64,000 bases of DNA from the NCBI GenBank assembly GCA_947650365.1, contig OX393549.1, forward strand, positions 24,931,351 to 24,995,350. The letters are read 5' to 3'. Under the pieces are notes generated by a model, which was not told the DNA's origin, made no database searches, and saw nothing but the letters and a program-made list of their open reading frames with translations. This document shows positions 14,867 to 26,331 of this stretch, piece by piece. Source of the DNA: Chamaelirium japonicum (taxonomy: Eukaryota > Streptophyta > Magnoliopsida > Liliales > Melanthiaceae). A program made the translations under genes and the position numbers. Each line of letters opens with the position of its first letter. The first letter of the stretch is position 1.

Positions 14867-17172
14867 TGTTAGAATTGGTGAGGTCTACAGCTCGTAAAAA
14901 CCTATAGTTAAGCTATGTATGGTTGATAGTATAAGATTGCACCTTGGTACATACCTTAGTACATGTTCTGATTACAGAACAGAGAGCCATGGCTACATGG
15001 TAATCCACTTGAGTGAAAGACTCAAGGGACTGGTCCCATGTAACCTAAATACGTTCACAGCTCTGATTAGGGTTGGTCGCCCTATCAGGATAAGCTGTTA
15101 GGATAATAGAGCGTAGGTGTCTCCACCATGATCATTACCAGGCACAGTGTCTGTGGCCAAACGAAACCAACACGGTGCACAGATCGGTGAGCAGACACTG
15201 GTATACTAAGCCGTGTTTCTGTTTAGGGTAAAACGATCATAAACCCTGAGGAACCATGTCTAGTGGACTAACCCGTTGTGTGGTGCTTTGGTGCACCAAT
15301 ATGTGAGGATCCGAATACAGTGATCCAAAACAACGGTGTATTGGGTTACCCGGTTGGCGTTGCATTAGCATGTCACTCCTGCAGGCCATCCATACCCCTA
15401 ACGGGAGGTGCATTCCTTGGTCTGACCCACGTCGTATTAAACTCTGGCCAGGTTGTCATCAGTTAGACTGGTGACAGATCCTGTTACTCAGCAGAGTAAT
15501 CGGAGGTACGATATACGTGGTCAACCTGGAAGGAACCGAGCCATATGAGCACTCGAGTCTGATGGTATTCTCCACTGCTTGATTTTCATCATGGCACCAA
15601 GTGGAGGGACAGTGGGTTTACCATACTACACGAAGAGCAGGGGTATGCAGGAGAACATAGTAAGTCCGGGGGGATTGGAGTGTAGCCTGTGTTGCACTCT
15701 GGGTGGCCACGCAGGTTAACTCAAACTCAGAGGATCGATGGTACACTCAGGTAGTTTGTCGATCGAGTCTAAGTTGGAAGCCATGAACCCTGGTCCCTGA
15801 AGGTTCCACCTTATCCACATCATGTACGGTTCTTGTAACATCTCCTCGAAACACAGGACGCAATAAGAGGAAGCGAGTAGTCCAAGCCTACACTCCGTGA
15901 GTGCTTCGCACTAGTGCACGGTAGATACGTAGCTACGTGTGTGCACTAAGGGGAAACCCTAGGTTAGTGCAGAGATGCATGTAGCAATTCCTTGCCATAA
16001 GTGGCCTTTGTCATATGGGTGCAATGCACCGGGACATATTGCGAGTTGACTAGTTGACTTCACTAGAGGCACCCTACGGAAACCTCAAAGAATAGTGAAA
16101 TCACTAGTGCACTTCACTTATGTGTGCCTTGCAAAGTCTCGTACACGAGGAACGACCAAGTAGTAATATAAGAGCGTTTTGGTCATACCATGCACCACTA
16201 TGCACTAGGGGGCCGGCCCTAAGTGTTGGGAGACTGGTCAAGGCCGGCCCCTTTTGTTATAAGAGGTTGTTGCCTTCAATGAAAGGGGTCAGTCATGAGG
16301 CATAGAAAATAGGCTGATTTTGATCGTTTTCAAAACCAAGGAAGATATAGGGATTAAGGAGAGATAAAATTAGAGATATATATGGAGAGGTTTGAATTAG
16401 TCGAACCTTATCCGTACTAGCCTCATCCATAAGGATATGCCAGCCCTATATAAGGGAAAAGGGGAGAGGGGGGTCGGCGATGCATGATGCCATTGGGAAA
16501 CCGTAGTTGCCCCCTCTCCTCTCTTCTCTCGTCTCTCTCTCCCTCGCTTGCGCCATTGGATGACGACTCATCTTCCTCGCGTGGTGTTTCGTAGAAGTAC
16601 AAGGCTCATCGGATGGAGGTACTCAGAGATCCATCGACGAGGTATCATGCATCGTGTGAGATCGGGTAAACTAGAAGGCATCTCCCATAAGCTTTTGTTG
16701 TCCAAAATCTGCACAGAAAATCAGTGATGTTTTTGTGATTACGGAAGCTACAGAACTTCAAATGATATGAAACAACTTGCAAAAGTTGCGCCTCGAAGTT
16801 CTCTACCTGTAGTCCAAAATTCAGCCCAATCTGAGTTTGGAGCATAACGTTATAGTTGTTGCACCGAAGGTATATCGAGCAGATCCGAGCCCGTCTCCAT
16901 CGACAAAGAAGAAACTTGTTGCGGTGAAAGAATCCGCATGCAGCTATGATCTCTAACTTGCAGATCTAGCATAGACAGAACATGCATGCATGCTAGATTG
17001 TTCTCTCGCATTAGATCGACGTTAGGGGTTCGTGTAGTTACCATGCTAGATTCATACACGCACATGTAGATCGTTTCAATAAAAGTTTTGATATGTAACG
17101 CACACCGCTCTCGGTCTTCGGACCTACTCTTTGTTTCCGCTACGGGTCTCTACCATGGAATTAAGTTCAACA
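14867..17172 (+). repeat. 3' LTR of the first Copia element
   Basis: Starts tgttagaattgg and ends gttcaaca, with TG...CA ends intact. It contains the same TATA motif (ctatataagg, 16445-16454) as the 5' LTR and lacks the hAT insertion. Confidence 0.93.
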
Positions 17173-17610
17173 ATCCGCCACCCCTTTTCCCCCCAAAATC
17201 CTTAGCCCCCTAGATCAGCCCACCAATTCCCGTCGCCCCTCTTTCATTCGATCATCGTTGCCCCTCTTTCATTCAATCACAACCATTCCTCCCTTGCGCG
17301 ATCAGCCACCCTCAAAATCCCTAGCCCCCAGATCAGCCCCAAAAATCTCTTTGCCCCTTTTTTATTCCACTCAAAAACCCACGCCCCCGTCAGCGCGCCC
17401 CCCAAATCCCATTGCCCCCCTCATTGCGCCCCTCCCGTCAAAATCGCCCCCCAAATCCCATCGCCCCCCTCATTGTGCCCCCCAAATCCCATTGCCCCTC
17501 CCTTCAAAATCACGAGCCCCCTCATTGCGCCGCGCGCCCTTCACGCTCCCTTCTTCGCCCCCCACTTCGTGCCACCCGCCCTTCACGCCTCCTTCTTCCA
17601 GGCGATAAAA
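17173..17610. repeat. C-rich degenerate tandem repeat
   Basis: Short units of the type 'ccccccaaatcccattgccc' repeat irregularly. The open frames here are low-complexity proline/serine translations of the repeat and are not supported as genes. The first Copia element inserted at its left edge. Confidence 0.7.
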
Positions 17611-18337
17611 TTGCCCACTCAGTGGTAGCGTGTAGGTGTATCACCATCAATAGCGGCTGCTTAGGTGGCAGCGAATGTCCCAATAGTGGCTGTTGTTGGT
17701 GGTGTCGGGATTGTCGGTCCGTCGGACCGGGCCGGTGTTACCACCGAAAGTGTTTTGTTGACGAAGGCAGTCAGGTTTGTTGTCGCCGAATACGACGGTG
17801 GGGGTGGGGGTGGTGGTGGTGGTGATGCCCGGGGGGTGTCTTGCCGCCGATGGTGGCCCACTGCATTGCCAACATGTGTGTTGTCAACGAAGGTAGCCCA
17901 CTGCAGTGCCAATAGGCATGGGCATGCACTAGTATATAACATGGCACAACAGTATTTTGCTAACTAGGACAAAAAAAACCCTCTTAGCCGTTCGATTTTA
18001 TGTAAATATCATAGCCATCTGTTGACCCAAATCAACTAGCTACCTAATAAATGGTTTCAAATCCCCAATCATAATTATCCAAAATCAGATAGGTAATAAA
18101 TGCCGGAATCGCCTTTTCCACCTGAATAAGTTATGTCGATTTCGAGCTGAGCCATCCCTCTCTCCCATGTGTGAATATGACTCTCTCATAAATCCTACTA
18201 AAGACCTATTATAAAGATGATAAATATCTATTCAATGATATTTAATGTTAATTAATTTTTTTTGAAAGGTTAATTAGTGCTCTCTCTCTCTCTCTTTAAC
18301 AAGTGAATCACACCCCGAAAACAGCCACGACCGCTGA
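17611..18337. other. non-coding stretch with a glycine-repeat frame
   Basis: The frame at 17665-17967 contains a (ggt)n run and no domain. The 18000-18300 part is AT-rich with a short (CT)n tract. No gene is supported. The phrase HGHALVY near 17930 resembles HGHSLVF in the DUF295 relic that follows, so the two may be related fragments. Confidence 0.45.
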
Positions 18338-18603
18338 ATGCGTCCGTCTGAGTGCCAAGGTGGCCGTCAAAGTCCCGATGGGCATGGACACTCACTAGTA
18401 TTTTACGAGGGGAGGCTTTATGTTGGGAGTCGGGCTTGGCCTCTTGTTAGGGACGTTAGTTCAAACACACGAGATGTCATTATTGTAGAGCCGCCATATA
18501 TCACGCCTCCGTGTTGCGAGGTTCCAAGTTATTTTGTGGAGTCATCTGAAGATTTATCGAAGGTCGTAAGGCATGTAGAAGTCATGGAAATCTGTGTCGA
18601 TAA

Positions 18604-18845
18604 GGGGGTGTTTGGTATGTGGAACAGTTGCTCCCCTTAATCCTCTTCTAGAAGGGGTTATTATTGTTAATTACTATTTTCAATGCAATTTGATGGTCCA
18701 GCTCTCCCGTTGGTACAGAAACAGCGGGAGTGAGATTTTTCAGTTCCCAAGTCCTTCATTCCACCGGAACAATTACTAGCCGTTAATTTCAAATCAGAAA
18801 ACTCAAAATGAAATAGGCTGTTCCTGAATGATGCCAAACACCCCC
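18604..18845. mobile_element. Tourist/PIF-Harbinger-type MITE
   Basis: 242 bp with ends gggggtgtttggtatgtgga and ttcctgaatgatgccaaaca followed by ccccc. It is flanked by a TAA duplication (18601-18603 and 18846-18848). Removing it rejoins an open DUF295 frame, which supports the insertion. No coding capacity. Confidence 0.88.
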
Positions 18846-18944
18846 TAAACAGCTCGACTGGGATGATAATGAGAACGAGAAAGAAGAGTTGCCTTATAAA
18901 ACAATATGTTTCGAGGTTTTCAAGTTCACACATTAAGTTGGAGA

Positions 18945-19115
18945 AATGCTATTCAGCCAGAAGATTTTTCAGATTCCGCTCGTTACAACTGATGTGGCAG
19001 CGTACAACTGGTGGCTGAATTTCACTAGCGACATTTAAATCTAACACCACCTGCTTTACGCTGACACATCAGTCATACCGAGCAAAATCAAGAAAACCTT
19101 CGGGTTAAATAGCAC
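18945..19115. mobile_element. second MITE-like foldback in the DUF295 pseudogene
   Basis: The left arm (tgctattcagccagaag...gctcgttacaactgatgtgg) pairs with the right arm, whose reverse complement reads tgctatttaacccgaagg...gctcggtatgactgatgtg. Boundaries are approximate and no target-site duplication was resolved. Confidence 0.6.
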
Positions 19116-19544
19116 TGTTTGTCGGTCTTAATCAGTAGTTCTCTCTCTCACCGAGGATAGTGAAGCTGGGTTATACTATGATGACATGGGTGAATTCAAC
19201 TTGGAGGTTGGGAGTATCAGGCTCTATGATCTGGGTGGTAACAAAGTGCATTGGCCACCTGTTTGGTTCAAACAACATTAGAGTCATCAATCACAGGATT
19301 GTGGTCTATTATTTATTATATTAGGGATTTTTCTTTTTGGGCGGACTGCAAACATTTTTTTTAAGGGTTTCATTTTAAGATAGGTCCCGACAACCTTTTC
19401 CTCTAAGTTCAGGTCCACGTTTCAACAGATTAGTTGCAAAATCTCTTTTGGTTAATGCAAGACTAAAGTAGTCTTAAGTTGCCGAATTTACCAACCTACC
19501 ATTGCCTATATAACTTCACCCAATCTCTATAAAATGTACAGTTT

Positions 19545-20095
19545 CGAGACCTAGTGTGCGACCACTATAACTGCTACAGTGATTTCAGTGTCGTAGCTAC
19601 CGTGAAATCATTGTAGCGCTATAGTGATTCCCCTGTAGCAGTTACAGTAAAATTACTGTAGCGCTATAGTGATTCCGCTGTAGCAGATACAGTGAAATCA
19701 CTGTAGCAGCTATAGTGAAATCACTATAGTGCTATAGTAATTCCGTCGTGGCTGCTAAAAAAACACTTTGCTACAGTGTAGTCACTGTGCCAATAGTACT
19801 CAATTTTGTAGCAATAGTACTCAGTTCAATTGAGTATTATTAGCATATATTTGAGTATCTTTGCTACAGTGAAATCACTGAGTTGTTATAGTGATTTTTT
19901 CGTGACTGCTAAAAACACTTTTCTACAGTAAAATTACTGTAGTACTTCATTTTAGTCGCAATAATACTCAATAAAATTGAGTATTATTTGAATAAAATTG
20001 AGTGCTTTACTACAGTGATTCACTATAGCAGCTACAATGATCACGATGATCACGTAGTAGCTACAATGAAATCACTTTAGCAACTCTTGCCACTA
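19545..20095. repeat. array of CTACAGTGA/TCACTGTAG palindromic units
   Basis: At least ten half- or full-palindromes of the type ctacagtgaaatcactgtag are spaced irregularly, interleaved with 'aattgagtattatt' blocks. There is no ORF. Similar arrays occur at 46800-47050 and 56580-57000. Confidence 0.8.
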
Positions 20096-20390
20096 TTGCC
20101 GTAAAAAAAATAAAACGTGTCATATATCATCTGCCGTTGTTTAATGTGGGAGGATACTATGGGTATTTATGGTATTTTAAAAAAATCACTATCCAAAACA
20201 GTTAAGATCGGATCATTTGCAATCAAAACAATGGATAGAGGATGAAACCTTCATGCAATAGTCATTCCGGTGGACTTACTGTAAATATGAACTTAAAATT
20301 GAACTAAATGTTGTACACATTCTGTTTTTTTGGATCTAACACTGATTTTTTTTTTTTAAAAAAAAAAAACCCATCAGCTTCTCATCTGAG

Positions 20391-21642
20391 TAGACCTGTC
20401 AATTAGGCCCTCCCAATTGAAGGGCATCCGGCCCAACCCGGCCCGTCAAAACCCGTCTAAACCCAGCCCAACCAAAGCCAGGCCCGACTTGACTCTTTCC
20501 TGTCAATGGATCAGATCTGGGCTTAGTGATTTTCGGCCCGACCCGTTTAACTATCTATAGAGAGAGAGTGAAAGATTTCTTGTAATAATAAAATGTTGCC
20601 TCACTTGTCCAATACACTATCTCGTCATCTGGTGACATCTCACTCAACCGCGAAGCTACCTTTGTTTACTCAGGGAAAACCCCATTCTGGATCCCGCAAC
20701 CCTCCCGGGATTAAGGTAACCCAAACCCAAATGATGAGGCGGGTGCAGAGGGTCAGCTGATCCGATTACACCATTATACTTGTGATTTGGCTTCATTCAC
20801 TGGGACCACAATCCCTTGTGTAGGGTTGCAACTCGGGCGGGTTGAGTGGTCAACTCATGCCCAACCCAAGAGATTAAACCCACTACCCAAGCCCGACCCA
20901 ACCCAAGGTCAGATTGAACTTCCTTAGCCCAAGCCCAACCCATCGGGTTGATCGGGTTGTGCGGATGGGTTGGTTGGTTTCAACATGGTAGAGGAGAAAT
21001 AATCAACATATAACAATTCATTTGCGATAATAGAATACATAAAGCAATTCTTTGCATTCTTATATAGATGATGGTCCATCGTTGGATGGATAAATACCAA
21101 TCTAACAATGATCATTAGAAGCGGGATAAATATCTATCAAAGTTCCACCACCGTGCGGCCTTAATTTGTATTCAACGGATGATCCGACAGATGGATTCTG
21201 ATCGGACCTATTCAATATTATATTATATTAATTATTATTTACTAAATGGTCGGGTTCCAGGTTGGGTCAGGTTGCCAGAAGCCTCTGCCCAAGCCCAACC
21301 CGAATTGAGGTCGGGTTGGGATTTTCCAACCCAAGCTCAATCCATACAAGTAAAATCTCAACCCAAGCCCGCCCAAATTCGGGTTGGGTTCGGGTTGGCC
21401 CGCCCAAGTTGCAACACTATCCTTTGTGACCCCGAGCTCGACACGTGCTCGCCCTGGGACTCATCATAGGTTCACTGACAAGACTGTTGGAACTCGTTGG
21501 AACAATGAAGGTGGATAGGCCCGGACCCTCAAAGGACTGGGCTGGGGCTCTTTGTTTTTAGGCCCAGGCCTGGGACCGGCCCACCAATATATATAAGGGT
21601 TGGGGTCGGACTTATATAAGGCCTGGCCCGTTGACAGCCTTA
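20391..21642. mobile_element. hAT-like element carrying a nested MITE (copy 1)
   Basis: The left end is tagacctgtcaattaggcc, and the reverse complement of the right end is taaggctgtcaacgggcc. Flanking octamers are catctgag (20383-20390) and catctgcg (21643-21650), 7/8 identical. The interior is non-coding. A second MITE lies inside (20821-21419). In duplicon 2 the left end has been deleted, but the right end and catctgag are kept (about 29994-30018). Confidence 0.7.
20821..21419. mobile_element. hAT-type MITE, TIR TAGGG(T/C)TGCAAC (copy 1)
   Basis: Ends are tagggttgcaac and gttgcaacacta, flanked by cccttgtg and a slightly altered cctttgtg. Interior consists of diverged 'gggttgggcttgggc' runs. 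The paralogue at 29207-29796 keeps both octamers intact. Confidence 0.8.
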
Positions 21643-21663
21643 CATCTGCGGGAGGGTTTAGGC

Positions 21664-22020
21664 TAGGGGTGGCAATGGGTCTTGTCGGGTCGGGTTCGTG
21701 TCATGTCTAGTTTCGGGTCGTGTCCAAAACCCCTAGACCCGGACCCGACCCGTTTAACTAATTGTGTCCAGATCCTAAAACCAGTACCGACCTGTTTATA
21801 AACGGGTAGACCCGATAAGACCCATTAGACCCGTTTACCACATGGGTTTATTCAGTTGACCCGATTCGACCCAATCCGACTCGACCCAACCTAATCTGAT
21901 AGACCACCGATACTATATATTACAGTATCGGATTGCGAGTAGACCCGACCTGACCCGACACGACCCGTTGAATTTTAAACGGGTATTCCCTGGTCTACCC
22001 TGTCCAGACCCTAAACCTGG
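21664..22020. mobile_element. truncated hAT MITE of the TAGGGGTGGCAAT family (copy 1)
   Basis: Preceded by gtttaggc (21656-21663), as in the intact paralogue at 30032-30520. The right third and the right duplication are deleted at 22020/22021. Confidence 0.85.
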
Positions 22021-22117
22021 ACATGGACCCCTACCAGCTATTAATTTGATGCAACCTGGGAATCGATCCGATGTCTCAGGTACCAACCTTCAAAAACTTT
22101 ACCAACTCACCTAGCTG

Positions 22118-22607
22118 TAAGGCTGGCAATTTCGGACCCGACACGGCAGACCCGACACGAAGTTAGCGGGTCTGGGTCAGGGCTAAACGGGTTCGGGTCG
22201 TAAACGGGTCGACACGATAGACCCGTTTAATAAACGGGTCGGGTCCGGGTTTAGGGTCTGGACACGGTAGACCCGGGAAGACCCGTTTAGTATTCAACGG
22301 GTCGTGTCGGGTCGGGTCGGGTCGGGTCTACCCGCAATTTGATACTATAATATATAATACCAGCGGGTCTTTCGGGTCAGGTCGGGTCGAGTCGGATTGG
22401 GTCGGATCGAGTCAACTGAATAGTCTCAGGTGATAAACGGGTCTTAGCGGGTCCTATCGGGTCTACCCGTTTATTAGCGGGTCGGGTATGGGTTTAGGAT
22501 CTAGACACGATTAGTTAAACGGGTCGGGTCCGGGTCTGAGGTTTTTGGACACAAACACGACTAGACACGACACGAACACCACACGACCCGACCCATTGCC
22601 ACCCCTA
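22118..22607. mobile_element. hAT MITE of the TAGGGGTGGCAAT family, copy-1-specific
   Basis: 490 bp, from taaggctggcaat to attgccacccCTA, with a perfect 8-bp duplication cctagctg (22110-22117, 22608-22615). Duplicon 2 has the uninterrupted site (cctagctggcacttgc at about 30620). The interior is dense in 'gacccgtttaa/aacgggtc' motifs. Confidence 0.95.
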
Positions 22608-22855
22608 CCTAGCTGGCACTTGCAATTGTATTCGTTTACTCCGAACTGATGTGAGGTGGACCATATTTATGTCGGACCGCATTTGTTCTGAACGTGGGGT
22701 GTTCATTGGTTTTGAAATAGAGAAATGACCCGTATGTTAAGTGACGGTTCCTGATTCATCACAGGTGTCGAATTGCAGGCAACCCGGCAGGTGAATGACA
22801 CTCACTCCAAACCGATGGCTGTAGATGAATAAGTCCAGCCACCTTACGGTACAGG

Positions 22856-23323
22856 TAGGGCTGGCAATGTCCGACCTGGCAGATCCGACACGAAGTTAGC
22901 GGGTCTGGGTCAGGGCTAAATGGGTTTGGGTCGTTTCGTAAACGAGTCGACACGATAGACCCGTTTAATAAACAGGTCGGGTTCGGATTTAGGGTCCGGA
23001 CACAGTAGACCCGGGAAGACCCGTTTAAAATTCACCGGGCCGTGTCGGGTCGGGTGTACCCGCAATCCGATACTATAATATATAGTATCAGCGGGTATAT
23101 CGGGTAATGTCGGGTTGAGTCAAATTGGGTCAACAGAATAAACCGGTGTGGTAAACGGGTCTAACAGGTCTTATCGGGTCTACCGTTTATAAATGGATCG
23201 GGTACGGGTTTAGAATCTAGACATGATTAGTTAAACGGGTCAGGTCCGGGTCTAGGGTTTTGGACACGACCCGAAATTAGACACAACACGAACCCGACCC
23301 GACACGACCCATTGCCACCCCTA
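22856..23323. mobile_element. hAT MITE of the same family, shared by both duplicons (copy 1)
   Basis: From tagggctggcaatgtc to attgccaccccta, flanked by ggtacagg and ggaacagg (7/8). The orthologous insertion in duplicon 2 is 30861-31331, so it predates the duplication. Confidence 0.88.
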
Positions 23324-23374
23324 GGAACAGGTACAGGACAGCCGAATATTTCCACACGATTGCTCTAGTCAGCC

Positions 23375-25332
23375 TATTAGTGATAGTGTATAGCATTGAG
23401 ATACATATACCCGTAGATAGCTCGACGGAGGCGACAGACATGCTGGGGAGGAGTATGCAAACCAGGGGGTGGCTGCATGTAGACGACCTCTGAAAGATCA
23501 CCATGGAGAAAGGCATTCTTCACGTCCATCTGGAGAAGAGGCCATCGACGGACTGCTGCAACTGCCAGAAGTGCACGAACGGAGGTCATCTGAGCTCGAT
23601 GGAACCATCAGGCCGCCGCTTGACCTTGTAGACCCACCGGCAACTGACAGGCTCAATACCAACAGGAAGGGGAACGATATCCCAAGTCTGAGTCTGCTGA
23701 AATGCCTGAAATTCCTCGCTCATAGCCTGTCGCCACTGAGGGGACTGGACGGCCTCCCGGTACGACCGAGGCTCTTGGTCTGTGTGAAGGGCTGCAAGAA
23801 AGGCTGTAAACTGAGGCGAGTAGGAGGTGACCGTGGCAAAGCCAAAACGGTCAGGTGGGCCAGAGCTAAAGCTGAAGCGATCAGGTGGGTGGTGCTCGCG
23901 TTGAGGGTAGCGGGGCGGCGGGTGAGGATCCACGACCGGCGGCGGCGGACTGGGCGTAGCAGGCGGAGTACCAGAGGCATCGGGAGTATGAGGAAGATCT
24001 ACGGAAGCAACCGGTGACAGAGGAGAGGAGGGGACAGAGGAAGACTCCGTGGAAGAATCACTAGAAACAGGGGGAGAAGTAGAGCTGGGTGAGAGGGGTG
24101 ATAGAAGAGGCTCGAGAGTCAGAGACAGAGTGGGCGGAGTCTCCAAGAAGGTGAGGTCCTGAGCTGCAGAGGAGTAATAAGGGGCATCCTCGACGAAGGA
24201 GACGTGTCTAGAGATGCGAAGACGACGAGTCAAGGGGTCATAGCAACGATAACCCTTGTGCTCGGCGCTGATTCCTAGGAGGATGCATTTAACTGCACGT
24301 TCGGACAACTTCGTGCGCTCATGGGGCGGAAGAAGAATGAAACAGGTGCATCCGAAGGTACGAAGCAAACTGTAGTCGGGAGGGGAAAAGAAAAGACGCT
24401 CATGGGGAGAGGCACTACCCGGGAGAACAGACGAAGGGGTGATGTTGATGAGGTTGACGGAGGTCAAGACAGCCTCAGCCCAGAAAGTGCGTGGAACGGA
24501 AGCAGAGAGAAGAAGAGCATGCGTCGTCTCAAGGATATGACGGTGCTTCCGCTCGGCTACTTCGTTTTGCTCGTGTGTGTGAGGACAGGAGTGCTAGAAT
24601 AAGGTCCCATGGGACTGAAGAAGTGTCCGCATAGCAGTAGAGAGATACTCGAGGGCGCAATCAGACCAAAAAGTCTTAATGCGACAACCAAACTGTGTGT
24701 GAACCATCGAGGTGAAAATCTGGTAGACCTGAGGAACCTCAGAGCGGTGCTGAAGAAGGTAGACCCAAGTGTATCGGCTGAAGTCATCGATGAAAGAGAT
24801 ATAGTAGCGATAGCCACACATCGAAGGAAGAGGTGCAGGGCCCCAGATATCAGAGTGTACTAAGTCAAAGGGAGCAGAACTCTGAGATATACTAGAAGGA
24901 AAAGGTTAGGCTGTAGCTTTGGCAAGCTTACAACCGGTACATGTAGATAAAGAAGAAGAGGAGCAACGACCTAGAGCTCCAGTCTGGAGTAAGCTCTTAA
25001 GGCGAGACTCAGAAATGTGGCCTAGTCTTCGGTGCCACAGATCGGCATCGGAAGAAACTAAACTACAGACGCCAGAAGGTGGAATGAGGGGAAGGTGGAG
25101 ATGCTCGAGATGGTACAGCCCGCCTGACCTACGACCAGTGCCAATCACCCGTCCGGTACGTGGATCCTGCACAACACAAGAAGAAGGGAAGAAGGTCACA
25201 ACATAGCCAGAGTCACAAAGACTGCTAATGGAGATGAGCTGCATGCGAAGCTGGGGTACATGCAACACATTGGATAAAGAGAGACGATCGCTCGGTTCTG
25301 TAGCGGCGGTAATCGATCCACACTGTGATCTT
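23375..25332 (-). pseudogene. LTR-less Copia pol fragment (GAG-pre-integrase, integrase, start of RT)
   Basis: Read on the minus strand: end of the protease-side spacer (LSNVLHVPQLRMQLISISSL), then the pre-integrase motif LWHRRLGHISESRLKSLL with CTGCKLAKA, then the integrase core (FIDDFSRYTWVY, FWSDCALEYL, AERKHRHILE) and integrase C-terminus (LLRTFGCTCF). An RT start follows (WRQAMSEEFQAFQQTQTWD; later [12 protein letters not shown]) and stops within RRAIYG. Lesions: an in-frame TAA at 24906-24908, a TAG at 24594-24596, and a frame-shifting deletion of roughly 80 bp near 23586 that removes the first conserved RT block. There are no LTRs, gag or RNase H. Duplicon 2 lacks the whole fragment with otherwise colinear flanks. 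It is a dead piece of a Copia element. Confidence 0.9.
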
Positions 25333-25369
25333 ATTTGGGTGATTCTTATAGGCAATCACACATTCACTA

Positions 25370-26331
25370 ATTGAAGGCTGATTCAACATCAAAAAAAAAA
25401 ATTTGGTAGCAAGGAATACACTAATATTTCAGAATCATGTCATACAACAGTTACATCTGGCATAAAATAACAGGGACTCATATTTGGAGTCGGAGAATTG
25501 TGTGCTAAACCCTAAACCTAAATTAACACTAAACTGTCAACAGGTTACCTCTAAGTCTTCGTTTGGTAGCAAGAAAGTTTTAACTATAGAACGGAAAAAG
25601 GAATGCTAAACCGGGGAATAGGATTCCTCTAAGTGAAGAGTGGAATGTGTTGCCGGTCACTTTCCCACTTTCCCTTTCCTTAGCAAAACTTTTCCAGCTT
25701 CCAAACTCACACATTAGGGCTCATGTGAGGGAATCCTGTTACTTTCCCCACCTTAATGAAACTTTCCATATACCAAACGAGGCCAAAAGGTAAGTGAAAG
25801 TATGCAAAATAAGCGAGTCAGCTGACAAATCCCAAAAGATATGGGAAGAGCGTGATTGAAGGCTGACTCAACATCAAAAAAAAAATTTGGTAGCAATGAA
25901 AACACTAATATTTCAGAACAATGTCATACAACAGGTACATCTGGCATAAAATAACAGGGATTCATATTTGGTGTCGGAGAATTGTGTGCTAAACCCTAAA
26001 CCCTAAATTAGCACTGAACTGTCAACAGGTTATCTCTAAGCCTTTGTTTCGTAGCAAGAAAGTTTTAACTATAGAAGGGGCAAAGGAATGCTAAACAAGG
26101 GAATATGATTCCTCTCGGTGACGAGAGGAATGTGTTGATAGTCACTTTCCCTTTCCTTAGCAAAACTTTTCCGGCTTCCAAACTCACACATTAGGGCTCA
26201 TGTGAGGGAATCATGTTACTTTCCCCACCTTAATGAAACTTTCCATATACCAAACGAGGCCAAAAGGTAAGTGAAAGTATGCAAAATAAGCGAGTCAGTT
26301 GACACATCCCAAAACATATGGGAAGAGCGTG
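25370..26331. repeat. tandem duplication, two ~480-bp units
   Basis: Unit 1 is 25370-25854 and unit 2 is 25855-26331. Each begins attgaaggctga and ends gggaagagcgtg. Duplicon 2 has a single unit (31421-31898). Unit 2 runs into the RNase H fragment. Confidence 0.9.

Larger units (their letters stand above)
5913..17172 (+). mobile_element. full-length Copia-type LTR retrotransposon, decayed
   Basis: Two long direct repeats (5913-9027 and 14867-17172) flank an internal region. A primer-binding site follows the 5' LTR and a purine-rich tract precedes the 3' LTR. The flanking 5-mers are atcag (5908-5912) and atccg (17173-17177), a 4/5 match to a target-site duplication. The internal region retains a gag zinc-knuckle relic and Copia reverse transcriptase and RNase H relics in that order, on the plus strand. 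Frames are broken throughout, so the copy is inactive. It was inserted in the C-rich repeat that continues at 17173; a similar 'gcgcgatcagccaccc' stretch occurs there at about 17296. Confidence 0.92.
18338..19281 (+). pseudogene. F-box-associated DUF295 (KIB1-4 beta-propeller) gene fragment, broken by two MITEs
   Basis: The first piece (18380-18603) reads HSLVFYEGRLYVGSRAWPLV and later YFVESSEDLSKVVRHVE. The order 'short strand, FxGxxY, then YxVES..L..VVR' is typical of the DUF295 propeller of plant F-box proteins. The frame resumes after the PIF MITE (18849 on) with WDDNENEKEELPYK and FEVFKF, and meets a stop at the TAA after FKFTH. The last piece (19150-19281) has YYDDMGEFNLEVGSIRLYD and ends PPVWFKQH before a stop, matching the family's C-terminus. 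No N-terminal F-box is visible, and the middle of the propeller is missing. These proteins normally act as substrate receptors of SCF ubiquitin ligases. This copy should be non-functional. Assignment rests on motif recognition, not a search. Confidence 0.6.

Noticed and set aside
17258-17967. Proline/serine-rich and glycine-rich frames on both strands
   Set aside because: Low-complexity translation of C-rich and (ggt)n repeats; no domain, start context or conservation.
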